Made by a program: the position numbers and the translations under genes. Below, piece by piece: positions 7,801 to 16,666 of a stretch of 64,000 nucleotides of DNA (position 1 is its first letter; each line of letters begins with the position of its first letter). Source of the DNA: Fuerstiella sp. (GTDB lineage Bacteria > Planctomycetota > Planctomycetia > Planctomycetales > Planctomycetaceae); NCBI GenBank assembly GCA_014238335.1, contig JABABI010000033.1, forward strand, positions 1-64,000, read 5' to 3'. The notes beneath the pieces are model-generated. The model was not told the DNA's origin, ran no database searches, and worked only from the letters and a program-made list of their open reading frames with translations.

Positions 7801-10242
7801 ATGAAGACTCTCCGATTGTTCGTCGCTGCTCTGGCCATGCCCGCACTGTTTACGACAGTGTATGCTCAGGAGGCACATAAGCCGGTCTCTATCACTGTCA
7901 GCCCTGGCGACGTCAGCCTCACGAACGTCGGCGACCGACAGTCAATATTGGTGCAGGCTGTCATGGCTAACGGACTGACATATGACGTCACCGAAAAGGC
8001 TCAACTGGCCATCGAAAATGAAGCGTTCGTGAAGCTGGATGCTCACACGTTTACTCCACTCGCCGACGGCACCACCAAGGCGACCGTCACTTACGAAGGC
8101 CACACTGTTGACCTGCCAATTGCCGTATCGAATGCGAAGGTTGAACTGCCCATCAGTTTCCGCATGGATGTCATGCCTGTCTTCATGAAGACCAGCTGTA
8201 ACAACGGCAGTTGCCATGGAGCCGCCCGCGGCAAGGATGGTTTCCGACTGTCGTTATTCGGTTTTGACCCTGCTGGTGATCATTTTCGCGTGACTCGCGA
8301 AATCCCAGGGCGACGCATCAACGTTGCTCTGCCCGAAGAAAGTCTGATGATCGAAAAATGTACTGGTGCAGTGCCGCACACCGGCGGCAAGCGATTCAGC
8401 GTGGGGGACGAACAGTACAATACGATGGTTCGCTGGCTGAAAACCGGAGCTTTGGACGACCCTAAACCCGCCGAAGTTCCTACCGTTCTGGACGTGGAGC
8501 TGTATCCCAACACCGCAGTCCTTGATGGGGAAGGGCAGACTCAGCGGTTGACCGTTCGAGCAAAATACTCGGACGGCACAGACCGCGACGTCACTTCCCT
8601 GGCGTTCTTCAGCTCCAACAACGAGACCGCTGCGGAAATCACGCAGAAAGGAATCGTGACCGCTCACGAGCGAGGTGAAGCGTTCATTATGGCACGCTTT
8701 GATACTCACACCGTCGGGTCTCACTTCATCGTCCTGCCGAAGGGGCTTACGTATGAAGATCCCAAGACTCCGGAACTTAACTACATCGACACGCTGGTGC
8801 ACAATAAGCTTCGAAAACTACGAATTACACCGTCCGAAGTTTGCACCGACGAGCAGTTTCTGCGGCGAGTTTTTGTCGACATTACTGGCACCATGCCGAG
8901 CTCTGATGAGCATGAAAAATTCCTTGCTGACGCCGACCCGCAAAAACGAGACAAAGTCGTCGATCAGCTGTTGGAGCGCAAGGAATTCGTCGACATGTGG
9001 GTGATGAAATGGTCCGAACTACTGCAGGTTCGGACCATCAACAATCGGGTCGCCAAGAAGCCCATGCTGCGATACTTCAACTGGCTGAAGGAAAAAATCG
9101 CCAGCAACACACCGAGCGATGTGATGGTTCGCGAACTGCTGGCGTCCAAAGGCGGTACCTTCACAGACCCGGCAACTAATTATTACCAAACCGAAACTCA
9201 GACTCTGAAAGTATCGGAGAATGTCGCCCAGGTCTTCATGGGCATGCGAATTCAATGTGCTCAGTGTCACAACCACCCATTCGACCGCTGGACGATGGAT
9301 GACTACTACAGCTTTGCTGCGTTCTTCTCACAGATTGGTCGCAAACGAGCGGAGGATCCGCGCGAGCAGATCATCTTCAACAGCGGCGGTGGTGAGGTCA
9401 AACATCTCGTCGATGGCCGCAACATGGCCCCCAAATTCTTGGGCGGTGAGACGCCGGATCTCAAGGGACGGGATCGGCGTGAAGTTCTGGCCGAATGGCT
9501 GGCGTCGCCCGACAATCCCTACTTTGCCACTAACCTGGCCAACATTGTGTGGGCTCACTTCTTCGGTAAAGGCATCATCGATGAGGTAGACGACGTGCGG
9601 GTCAGTAATCCCGCGGCTAATGCAGAACTGCTGACCGAACTGGGTAAACGATTTACCAGTTACAAATACGATTTCCGTCGCCTTGTCGGGGATATCTGCA
9701 AGTCCCGATCTTACCAGCTGTCCACACAGACCAATCCATCAAACGAAAAAGACCACAACAATTTTGCACACGCCGAACTCAGACGTCTGCGTGCCGAAGT
9801 CATGCTGGACTGCATATCTCATGTGACGTCCACCACAAATAAATTCCCCGGATTGCCGGTCGGTGCTCGAGCCGTTCACATCGCCGACGGAAACACCTCG
9901 ACATACTTCCTGACAACCTTTGGGCGGGCCAAGCGTGAAAGCGTGTGTTCGTGTGAGGTGAAGATGGAACCGAATCTGTCTCAGGCCCTGCACCTGATTA
10001 ATGGCGACACAGTTAACAGCAAGATTCAGCAGGGTGGACTGATTCCGGAATTAATCAAGGAGTCAAAAACTCCTGCCGACATCATCCACGAACTTTACCT
10101 GCGTTGCTTCTGTCGCAAGCCAACTGAAAAAGAACTTGCTTCACTGGTCGCTGTCGCGACGGAAGAGGAGAACCCACTGCAGGCTCTGGAAGATATTTTC
10201 TGGTCGATGCTCAACTCACGGGAGTTTCTGTTCAACCACTAA
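7801..10242 (+). CDS. DUF1549/DUF1553 (PSCyt2/PSD1) exported protein with Ig-like domains and haem-type motifs
   Basis: An 813-residue exported protein with signal MKTLRLFVAALAMPALFTTVYA. A BIG2-like beta domain (about 30-120) precedes a Cys motif CNNGSCH (residues 133-139), then another BIG2-like repeat near 230-315 (TVRAKYSDGTDRDVTSLAFF). DUF1549 follows (about 330-540) with FVDITGTMP and CAQCHNHPFDRW, whose CxxCH at 486-490 could bind haem c. DUF1553 ends the protein (LAEWLASPDNPYFATNLANI onward). This is the standard planctomycete PSD1 architecture, usually paired with DUF1501 proteins; its biochemical role is unproven. The ATG at 7801 begins the signal; the frame is open upstream to 7708. 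Confidence 0.92.
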   Translation: MKTLRLFVAALAMPALFTTVYAQEAHKPVSITVSPGDVSLTNVGDRQSILVQAVMANGLTYDVTEKAQLAIENEAFVKLDAHTFTPLADGTTKATVTYEGHTVDLPIAVSNAKVELPISFRMDVMPVFMKTSCNNGSCHGAARGKDGFRLSLFGFDPAGDHFRVTREIPGRRINVALPEESLMIEKCTGAVPHTGGKRFSVGDEQYNTMVRWLKTGALDDPKPAEVPTVLDVELYPNTAVLDGEGQTQRLTVRAKYSDGTDRDVTSLAFFSSNNETAAEITQKGIVTAHERGEAFIMARFDTHTVGSHFIVLPKGLTYEDPKTPELNYIDTLVHNKLRKLRITPSEVCTDEQFLRRVFVDITGTMPSSDEHEKFLADADPQKRDKVVDQLLERKEFVDMWVMKWSELLQVRTINNRVAKKPMLRYFNWLKEKIASNTPSDVMVRELLASKGGTFTDPATNYYQTETQTLKVSENVAQVFMGMRIQCAQCHNHPFDRWTMDDYYSFAAFFSQIGRKRAEDPREQIIFNSGGGEVKHLVDGRNMAPKFLGGETPDLKGRDRREVLAEWLASPDNPYFATNLANIVWAHFFGKGIIDEVDDVRVSNPAANAELLTELGKRFTSYKYDFRRLVGDICKSRSYQLSTQTNPSNEKDHNNFAHAELRRLRAEVMLDCISHVTSTTNKFPGLPVGARAVHIADGNTSTYFLTTFGRAKRESVCSCEVKMEPNLSQALHLINGDTVNSKIQQGGLIPELIKESKTPADIIHELYLRCFCRKPTEKELASLVAVATEEENPLQALEDIFWSMLNSREFLFNH

Positions 10243-10491
10243 GTATTCCCTCTCGCAGTTTGCGGAGTAGCCGCGCGAAGCCAATCGGATTTAGTCACTC
10301 TTGTCCTTGCGGGTTAGATAGTTCCGTCCACTTGGAACGATTACAACGCGATGTTCCGGCAAGCTTGGCCGGTCGGTATGTGTTTGACGAATAAGAAATC
10401 TGTAGAAACTGACAAAACGCTGCCGCGCTGGAAGTTGCGGCGTTTCCAATGGCATACCCCGCCGCGCTCGCTGTCCTAACGGAGCCGCAAC

Positions 10492-13194
10492 ATGAACCTT
10501 CCCACCACACGATTCCTCTTCGCTGTTCTGCTGTGCAACCTTTCTCTGTCCGCGCAGGCCCAGGAGAAGGTCAACTTCGAAGATCACGTGAAACCCATTT
10601 TTCGTGCGAAGTGTTTCAGCTGTCACAACACCAATAAGAAAACGGCGGACCTCGATCTGTCCAACTTCACTGCGATGATGCAGGGGGGAGGATCCGGCGC
10701 CGTGATTGACCCCGGCAGCCCGGACGACAGCTACCTGTTCATGGTCATAAATCATGACACAGAGCCTTATATGCCGCCGAAGTCGGACAAGCTGCCCGAA
10801 GAAATGATTCAGACCGTCCGTAAATGGATCGAAGCCGGTGCTCCGGAGACATCTTCCAGCAAAGTGATGCTGCCGAAAAAGCCCAAAGTCAGCTTGAGTG
10901 TTGACGTTTCCGCTGGTGCTCGACCGGAAGGTCCCCCGCCACTGCCGGACGTTTTGGGCCTTGAACCAATTGTACATACCGCTGCAACAACAGCGGTTTC
11001 AGCCATCGCCACCAGCCCGTGGGCGAAACTTGTTGCGGTCGCCGGTCAGAAACAGGTCGTCCTGTACAGCAGTGAAAGTCTGCAACCGCTGGGTGTGCTT
11101 CCATTCCCGGAGGGCCAGGCGCGAGTGCTCAAGTTCAGCCGTAACGGAGCCCTGCTGCTGGCTGGAGGCGGTCGTGGAGGTTCCAAGGGACTGGCGGTTG
11201 TCTGGGACATTAAAACCGGCGAACGCGTGATGGAAGTCGGAGACGAGCTTGATGAAGTGCTGGCGGCGGACATCAGTGCTGACCAGTCACTGGTTGCCGT
11301 CGGCGGTCCAGGAAAAGTCGTACGAGTCTACAGCACGGCTACTGGCGAACTGGCCTACGAAATTGTGAAACATACCGACTGGATCTATTCCCTCGAGTTC
11401 AGCCCGGACAGTGTGCTGCTGGCAACGTCTGACCGAGCGGGTGGATTGCACGTTTGGGAATCGTACACCGGACGTGAATACCTCACACTCAACGGTCACA
11501 AAGGTTCTGTGAATACGGTTTCATGGCGCATTGACAGTAACGTCCTGGCGTCGGCCAGCACAGATGCCAGTATCAAACTGTGGGAAATGGAAAACGGCGG
11601 CAACATTAAGTCATGGAATGCTCACGGCGGAGGCACGCAGTCGATGGAATTCTGTCGAGACGGCCGCGTCGTGTCATGTGGGCGTGACAAAGTGACGAAG
11701 ATCTGGGATCAGAATGGAAAACAGTTACTAGCTTTCGAGGCCTTCGCCGATCTGGCACTTCAGGTGTCGCACTGTGACGAAACCAATCGAGTGATTGCGG
11801 GTGACTGGACGGGCGAGGTGCGGGTTTGGAATGCGGCCGACGGTACACGTATTGGTAATCTCACAACAAATCCACCAATGTTGATGGCTCGATTGCAGCA
11901 GGCAGAAGCCGAGGTGGTGTCGGTAAACCAGAAACTGGCGGAGGGACGCAAAGCCTTTGAAGCAGCGAACGCCGCAAAGAACGGACAGGTTCAGAAAATT
12001 GAGGCGGCAAAAGTCACTTACGCGGCCAGTCAGAAAACTCTCGCCGATCGTCAGGCAGCCCTGAAGACTCAGGAAGGGCAGTTGGTTGCCAGTCAGAAAA
12101 AACAGACAGAAACGCAGACGAAACTGACAGCTTTGCAAAAAGCAGTTCCCGAACTCGCGGCTGCCGTTGCAAAGGCAGGCATGGCATCAGATCTGATGAA
12201 GGAAGATGCCGAACTGAAGAAGGTTGTCGAACAACTCAAAGCTCAGGTTGCTTTACGCACCACGGAAATGCAGAAGACCGATGCAGCAGTGAAAGTGGTG
12301 GTGGCAGAGGTTACGAAATACACTCAAACAATAGCTGCTACAAAAACGCTGATCGATGCTGACGGGAAACAGGTCGCTGCTCAGAAGGCGAACATGGACA
12401 ATCAGGTGGCCGCTCTGAAACCATTCGACGAAAAGCTGGTCGCGGCACAGGCTCTGGTGAATGCGGCGCAGGACGTTGTCAATAAGGCCGTTGCCGATGT
12501 CGCTCGCTGGACGCAATACCTGGCACTTCGGGATGAATTGAAGGTTCTGCGTCAGAAGGAAACGGATAAGGAAACGGTTCAGTTGGCCTCACTGGAAGCT
12601 GACGCAGTGCTGAATGAAAAGAATCAGCAGATTGCGACGACTCAACAACTGCTTCAGACGAAAACCCAGCTTCTGACAGATTCGCAGAAGAAGATGGCCC
12701 AGTTGACTGCGTCTGTTACGGCCTACGTTAAGGAACAGACGGCAGTGACAGGTCAAGTCGCCACAAACGAAAAGGCCATCCCAATGCTGCAGGCGGCGGT
12801 GGCTCAGGTGAAGGCGGCATCAGAAATACTGCCCGCTGATGTCGAAATCAAGAATTCTGCCGCGGCGCTGGAGAAGGCTGCTGCCGCCCGAGTCGTAGCA
12901 CTGGCGGCACTAAAGACGAAACTGACAACGGTTGCCAAACAGATCCTGGACGCAAAAACGGCACTAACAGCTGTTAATGTGACGATCGCGACCACTCAAA
13001 AAGAACTGGCGGCCGGCCAGGAAATGATGAAAAAGCTGACGGCTGAAGCAGCACCGATCGCACAACAGGCAACGGCAGCAAAAGCTCAACTTCAAGCCGC
13101 AGAAGTTGAGCTGGGGAAGGTCAAGGCTGTTGTCGATGCACGCAAGGAACAACTGCGTCCACAGCTCCTGGTGACGCAGGCTGCTGCTGGATAA
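10492..13194 (+). CDS. Exported cytochrome c - WD40 - coiled-coil fusion protein
   Basis: A 900-residue protein with a Sec signal (residues 1-23), a planctomycete-type cytochrome c domain with one CFSCH haem motif at 41-45, a WD40 beta-propeller of about six or seven blades from about 155 to 460 (YSLEFSPDSVLLATSD, NTVSWRIDSNVLASASTDAS), then some 430 residues of Ala/Lys/Gln-rich heptad-like coiled coil to the C-terminus. The cytochrome-WD40 part is common in planctomycetes; the very long coiled coil suggests a scaffold or spacer. A haem-linked periplasmic role with the PSD1 and DUF1501 proteins is inference. It ends eight bases before surE, so the two are probably co-transcribed. Confidence 0.9.
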   Translation: MNLPTTRFLFAVLLCNLSLSAQAQEKVNFEDHVKPIFRAKCFSCHNTNKKTADLDLSNFTAMMQGGGSGAVIDPGSPDDSYLFMVINHDTEPYMPPKSDKLPEEMIQTVRKWIEAGAPETSSSKVMLPKKPKVSLSVDVSAGARPEGPPPLPDVLGLEPIVHTAATTAVSAIATSPWAKLVAVAGQKQVVLYSSESLQPLGVLPFPEGQARVLKFSRNGALLLAGGGRGGSKGLAVVWDIKTGERVMEVGDELDEVLAADISADQSLVAVGGPGKVVRVYSTATGELAYEIVKHTDWIYSLEFSPDSVLLATSDRAGGLHVWESYTGREYLTLNGHKGSVNTVSWRIDSNVLASASTDASIKLWEMENGGNIKSWNAHGGGTQSMEFCRDGRVVSCGRDKVTKIWDQNGKQLLAFEAFADLALQVSHCDETNRVIAGDWTGEVRVWNAADGTRIGNLTTNPPMLMARLQQAEAEVVSVNQKLAEGRKAFEAANAAKNGQVQKIEAAKVTYAASQKTLADRQAALKTQEGQLVASQKKQTETQTKLTALQKAVPELAAAVAKAGMASDLMKEDAELKKVVEQLKAQVALRTTEMQKTDAAVKVVVAEVTKYTQTIAATKTLIDADGKQVAAQKANMDNQVAALKPFDEKLVAAQALVNAAQDVVNKAVADVARWTQYLALRDELKVLRQKETDKETVQLASLEADAVLNEKNQQIATTQQLLQTKTQLLTDSQKKMAQLTASVTAYVKEQTAVTGQVATNEKAIPMLQAAVAQVKAASEILPADVEIKNSAAALEKAAAARVVALAALKTKLTTVAKQILDAKTALTAVNVTIATTQKELAAGQEMMKKLTAEAAPIAQQATAAKAQLQAAEVELGKVKAVVDARKEQLRPQLLVTQAAAG

Positions 13195-13202
13195 GTTTGC
13201 TG

Positions 13203-13964
13203 ATGAAGTTCCTGATTACGAATGACGACGGTTTCGATGGTCCGGGACTTGCAGCACTGCATGACGCGCTTGTTCCTCTGGGCGAAGTCAGAGTTGTCGC
13301 CCCCGCGGTGTGCCACAGTGCAAAGGGGCATGCCGTTAATACGCACTCACCGATCCGAGTGGAACGTCGCAGTGTTGCCCCGTTCGGTGTGATTGAAATC
13401 GTCGATTCCTCTCCCGCAGACTGTGTTCGTGTCGGACTATGTGCACAGGGGAAGGAACGACCGGATTTCGTGGTTGCGGGCATTAATACCGGTGCCAACC
13501 TTGGCGTCGATCTGTTCTATTCGGGCACTGCGGCGGCGGCACGTGAATCCGCGATTCTGGGAGTGCCCGCGCTGGCTGTTTCCAGATACCTGCAGCCGGG
13601 TGTTTCGATTAACTGGCAAAACCTTGCCAGACACGTGACGGCAGTCGTAGGTAAGCTAATTTCCAAAGAACACAGCCTGAAGCCAGGCTGTTTCTGGAAC
13701 GTGAATTTTCCGGCCATCGACGACGATCTCCACCCGGCGGACATCACCTTCGCCCCGCAGGGTGTTCTGTCGCACGACATCGGGTTTCGAGTTCAGCCAC
13801 ACTCCAGCGACGAAAACGTCACGATCATGGAATACACAGGAGACTTTCGATCCCGCGGCAGGAGCGGTGAATGTGATGTGACCCAGCTGTTTGCCGGGCA
13901 GATTACCGCTACGCCCATCGATCTGTGTACGACCGCGCCACATCCTTTACTCCCAAAGTCCTGA
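13203..13964 (+). CDS. surE: 5'/3'-nucleotidase SurE
   Basis: A 253-residue protein with SurE signatures: KFLITNDDGFDGPG at the N-terminus (metal-binding Asp pair), VVAPAVCHSAKGHAV, GINTGANLGVDLFYSGT and ARESAILGVPALAVS. SurE removes phosphate from nucleoside 5'- and 3'-monophosphates and short polyphosphates, with a divalent metal, in the cytoplasm. The ATG at 13203 gives the usual N-terminus; an in-frame TTG two codons upstream is less likely. It starts eight bases after the cytochrome-WD40 gene. The C-terminal part is less typical than the core, but the length is normal. Confidence 0.93.
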   Translation: MKFLITNDDGFDGPGLAALHDALVPLGEVRVVAPAVCHSAKGHAVNTHSPIRVERRSVAPFGVIEIVDSSPADCVRVGLCAQGKERPDFVVAGINTGANLGVDLFYSGTAAAARESAILGVPALAVSRYLQPGVSINWQNLARHVTAVVGKLISKEHSLKPGCFWNVNFPAIDDDLHPADITFAPQGVLSHDIGFRVQPHSSDENVTIMEYTGDFRSRGRSGECDVTQLFAGQITATPIDLCTTAPHPLLPKS

Positions 13965-14203
13965 AATTATCCACACCTCGTGGATTGCGTGGATTGACTC
14001 TGGGGGTGATGTTCGTCAGCATTGGACGGAAGCAACGGCGGTCAGTTTCCGTACCGAAGAGTCGTTGTTCTTGCTTCAAGTTCAGCGATCCCGCGGTGCG
14101 AGTACTCGAACAGGAGCATCGCTCGTATCGTTCATGACGCATACTTCTATGAGCCTGTTGCAGGAACGCTTGAGCGTTTTTCAGCCCGAAGGCGTTTTCG
14201 AAA

Positions 14204-15151
14204 ATGTATGAACGCCTGACGATACTCAGCGGCCGAGGAAATCCAGCCCTCGCTTTGGAGATCGCCGAATACCTGGGAATCGGACTGGGACACGTGGATG
14301 TGTCCGATTTTCCGGACGGCGAAATCAGCATCAAGCTGAATCAGAATATTCGTGGCTGCGATGTCTTTATCTGCCAGGCAACGTCGCCGCCCGTAAATGA
14401 CAATCTGATGGAGTTGCTGATCCTGATTGACGCGTGCCGCAGGGCCAGCGCTGCCAGAATAACCGCTGTCATTCCCTATTTCGGCTACGCACGTCAGGAC
14501 CGCAAGGATTCCGGGCGGGTACCGATTACGTCCAAGCTGGTCGCGAATTTGATTGTGCAGGCGGGTGCCCATCGGGTTCTGACGATGGATCTGCATGCCG
14601 CTCAGATTCAGGGTTTTTTTGACGTGCCGGTAGACCATTTGTACGCCGCGCCAATTCTGGATATACATTTCAAGTCGCTGGCCATACCGCAAAGTGAGCT
14701 GGTTATTGTCAGTCCGGACGAAGGCAGTATCAAACGCAGTCTGCATCATCAGGAGAACCTCGGTGGTTCTTTGGCGATCGTGGATAAGCGTCGAGCGAAC
14801 GCGCTGGAAACGAAGCAGGCAAATCTGATCGGTGGCCCGATCGAAGGCAAGACAGCTCTAATCTTTGATGACATGATTACGACGGCGGGGTCTATTTGTG
14901 GTGCGGTGAAGGTCGCACGTGAACATGGCGCTCGCCGCGTCTATGTGAGCGCCACGCACGGTGTCTTTTGCGGCCCGGCCGTTGAGCGGCTGAACCAGTC
15001 TGAAATTGATGGAATCGTAGTCGCGAACACGTGTCCCCACGCATCGAATCCGGCACTGCAAAATCTCACGACGGTCAGCGTCGCGCCATTGCTTGGTGAA
15101 GCCATCCGTCGTGTGCACCGGAATGAATCGGTGAGCTATCTGTTTGATTAG
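14204..15151 (+). CDS. prs: Ribose-phosphate pyrophosphokinase
   Basis: A 315-residue enzyme that makes PRPP from ribose 5-phosphate and ATP for nucleotide, His and Trp synthesis. Visible are VDVSDFPDGEISIKL, the ATP-binding segment RQDRKDSGRVPITSKLVANL (residues 98-117), TMDLHAAQIQGFFDVPVDHL, and the ribose-phosphate loop DDMITTAGS (222-230). 'DRKDSGR' replaces the more usual 'DRKDRPR', a small change in the ATP loop. Length is standard for class I. The ATG at 14204 gives the family's normal N-terminus. The 239 bases after surE suggest its own promoter. Transaldolase lies 0.4 kb downstream, fitting the pentose-phosphate supply of ribose 5-phosphate. Confidence 0.95.
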   Translation: MYERLTILSGRGNPALALEIAEYLGIGLGHVDVSDFPDGEISIKLNQNIRGCDVFICQATSPPVNDNLMELLILIDACRRASAARITAVIPYFGYARQDRKDSGRVPITSKLVANLIVQAGAHRVLTMDLHAAQIQGFFDVPVDHLYAAPILDIHFKSLAIPQSELVIVSPDEGSIKRSLHHQENLGGSLAIVDKRRANALETKQANLIGGPIEGKTALIFDDMITTAGSICGAVKVAREHGARRVYVSATHGVFCGPAVERLNQSEIDGIVVANTCPHASNPALQNLTTVSVAPLLGEAIRRVHRNESVSYLFD

Positions 15152-15270
15152 AAGCAATTTCAATACCAGCACGCAGCGCCAATAAGTAAGTTTCCAGCAT
15201 TATTCTATTGCGAGCTTGATTCTTTCGCCTGCGTTTCGTGCTTTTCATCAGCGGTTTTGAAATCGCTTCT
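15150..15270. repeat. Near-perfect inverted repeat in the prs-transaldolase gap
   Basis: The left arm agaagcaatttcaa (15150-15163, starting in the prs stop codon) and the right arm ttgaaatcgcttct (15257-15270) are reverse complements at 13 of 14 positions, 93 bases apart. The remainder of the 15152-15565 gap has no recognisable gene. It could be a decayed miniature element or an RNA long-range stem; chance is not excluded. Confidence 0.45.
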
Positions 15271-15565
15271 ACACTTCGATGCAGCACGCTCTAGCGGGCC
15301 GAGCTTGATTAGCAGACGCCGGCATTCCAGCGACATACGGACCAGCGTTAGCTTTACTTCCACCCGTGATATCGCGTTCACCGGCTGCGGCGAAACCGTT
15401 GCCGCGCAACTTCAAGCCAGCGGAATGTGTTACCGGTCCTTTTGTATTTGATGAACTCCGATCTGGGCACTGTTGGTGGTACATCTGTCGAAGTTTTCAT
15501 ACCTTTCCACAGCACCGTCTCTGCCGGGTATCACCGAACTGTATTCAAAGAATAGAGGTCACTCA
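15152..15565. other. Gene-free stretch between prs and transaldolase
   Basis: This 414-base gap contains the inverted repeat noted at 15150-15270 and otherwise nothing I recognise. It presumably holds the transaldolase promoter. Confidence 0.5.
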
Positions 15566-16615
15566 ATGTCATCTGCTCTTCGTTCACTGATCAATTCCGG
15601 CACAAAACTCTGGCTTGATTCGATCGATCCGGATCTGATCACGGAGAACAAACAACTGGGAGCGACGGGAGCCACATCAAATCCGATCATCATCGCAAAT
15701 CTGCTGAAGACCGGCAGGTTTGATGACGTCATCGACAAGTTGATCGCAAACGATCTGCCGGCCGATGAAATTGCATGGGCACTGACGGATCGGCTGGTAT
15801 GCAGTGCGCAGCAGGAGTTCTTGTCGGTCTGGAAGGCGACTTCCGGCAACGACGGTTATGTGAGCTTTGAACTCGATCCGCTGATCGAAGATCAGGACAT
15901 TTCGCACGCCCAGCGAGTAGAACGCTACGTTGAACTTGGTAAAGAATGGTCGCAAGGTCACAAAAACCGAATGGTAAAGGTCCCGGCGACTCCGGCGGGA
16001 CTGGATTCCCTTGAGGAACTCTGTGCCACCGGCGTTACGTTGAACGTAACGCTGATTTTTACTGAGCAACAGTACGTGCAGGCACGTGACGCAATCTGGC
16101 GCGGGGCTCAGCGTCGTGATACGCTCGACGGTTTCAAGAGCGTGTACAGCATCTTTGTTTCACGCGTCGACGTCTACACAGCCCGGCACATTCCTGAACT
16201 TAGCCCTATGACTGCGGGCAAGGTAGGTATCGTGAATGCTCAGAGAATGTGGCAAAAAAATACCAAATTCTGGGCCGACAAGAATTTGCCGCTGCAGCAG
16301 GAGATCATCTTCGCCAGCACCGGGACCAAGAATCCGGAAGACCCTCCGTGGAAGTATGTGGCGGCATTGGCAGGCTCTGACATTCAAACAAATCCGCCCG
16401 CAACCAATCAGACCATTGCCGAAAGCAACCAGACCTTCGGCCGACAGGTTGCTGTTCCTGCGTCAAAGGAGGTGCAGCAGGAAATCGATCAGCGCGTGGA
16501 CTTCGGAAAGATGCAGGAGACCCTGATGCAGGAAGGTGTTGAGAAATTCGTAAGTCCTCAGAAGTCACTTCTGGAACTGATGCGGACAAAGTGCGCGGCC
16601 GGTTCCCAGGCGTAG
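15566..16615 (+). CDS. tal: Transaldolase family protein
   Basis: A 349-residue transaldolase, moving a dihydroxyacetone unit between sugar phosphates in the non-oxidative pentose phosphate pathway. LWLDSIDPDLI and TGATSNP (residues 34-40) open the barrel, KNRMVKVPATPAG holds the Schiff-base lysine (about K138), and VTLNVTLIFTEQQY and SIFVSRVDVY follow. The longer form resembles the TalB/Tal-like class of actinobacteria and planctomycetes rather than the short MipB type. The ATG at 15566 has AGAGG eight bases upstream and begins the domain; the frame is open upstream to 15473 without supported sequence. Confidence 0.9.
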   Translation: MSSALRSLINSGTKLWLDSIDPDLITENKQLGATGATSNPIIIANLLKTGRFDDVIDKLIANDLPADEIAWALTDRLVCSAQQEFLSVWKATSGNDGYVSFELDPLIEDQDISHAQRVERYVELGKEWSQGHKNRMVKVPATPAGLDSLEELCATGVTLNVTLIFTEQQYVQARDAIWRGAQRRDTLDGFKSVYSIFVSRVDVYTARHIPELSPMTAGKVGIVNAQRMWQKNTKFWADKNLPLQQEIIFASTGTKNPEDPPWKYVAALAGSDIQTNPPATNQTIAESNQTFGRQVAVPASKEVQQEIDQRVDFGKMQETLMQEGVEKFVSPQKSLLELMRTKCAAGSQA

Positions 16616-16666
16616 CGCGTGCGGCGGCGGAATGACCGAACTGAACAGACGACGAAAGTATTCACT

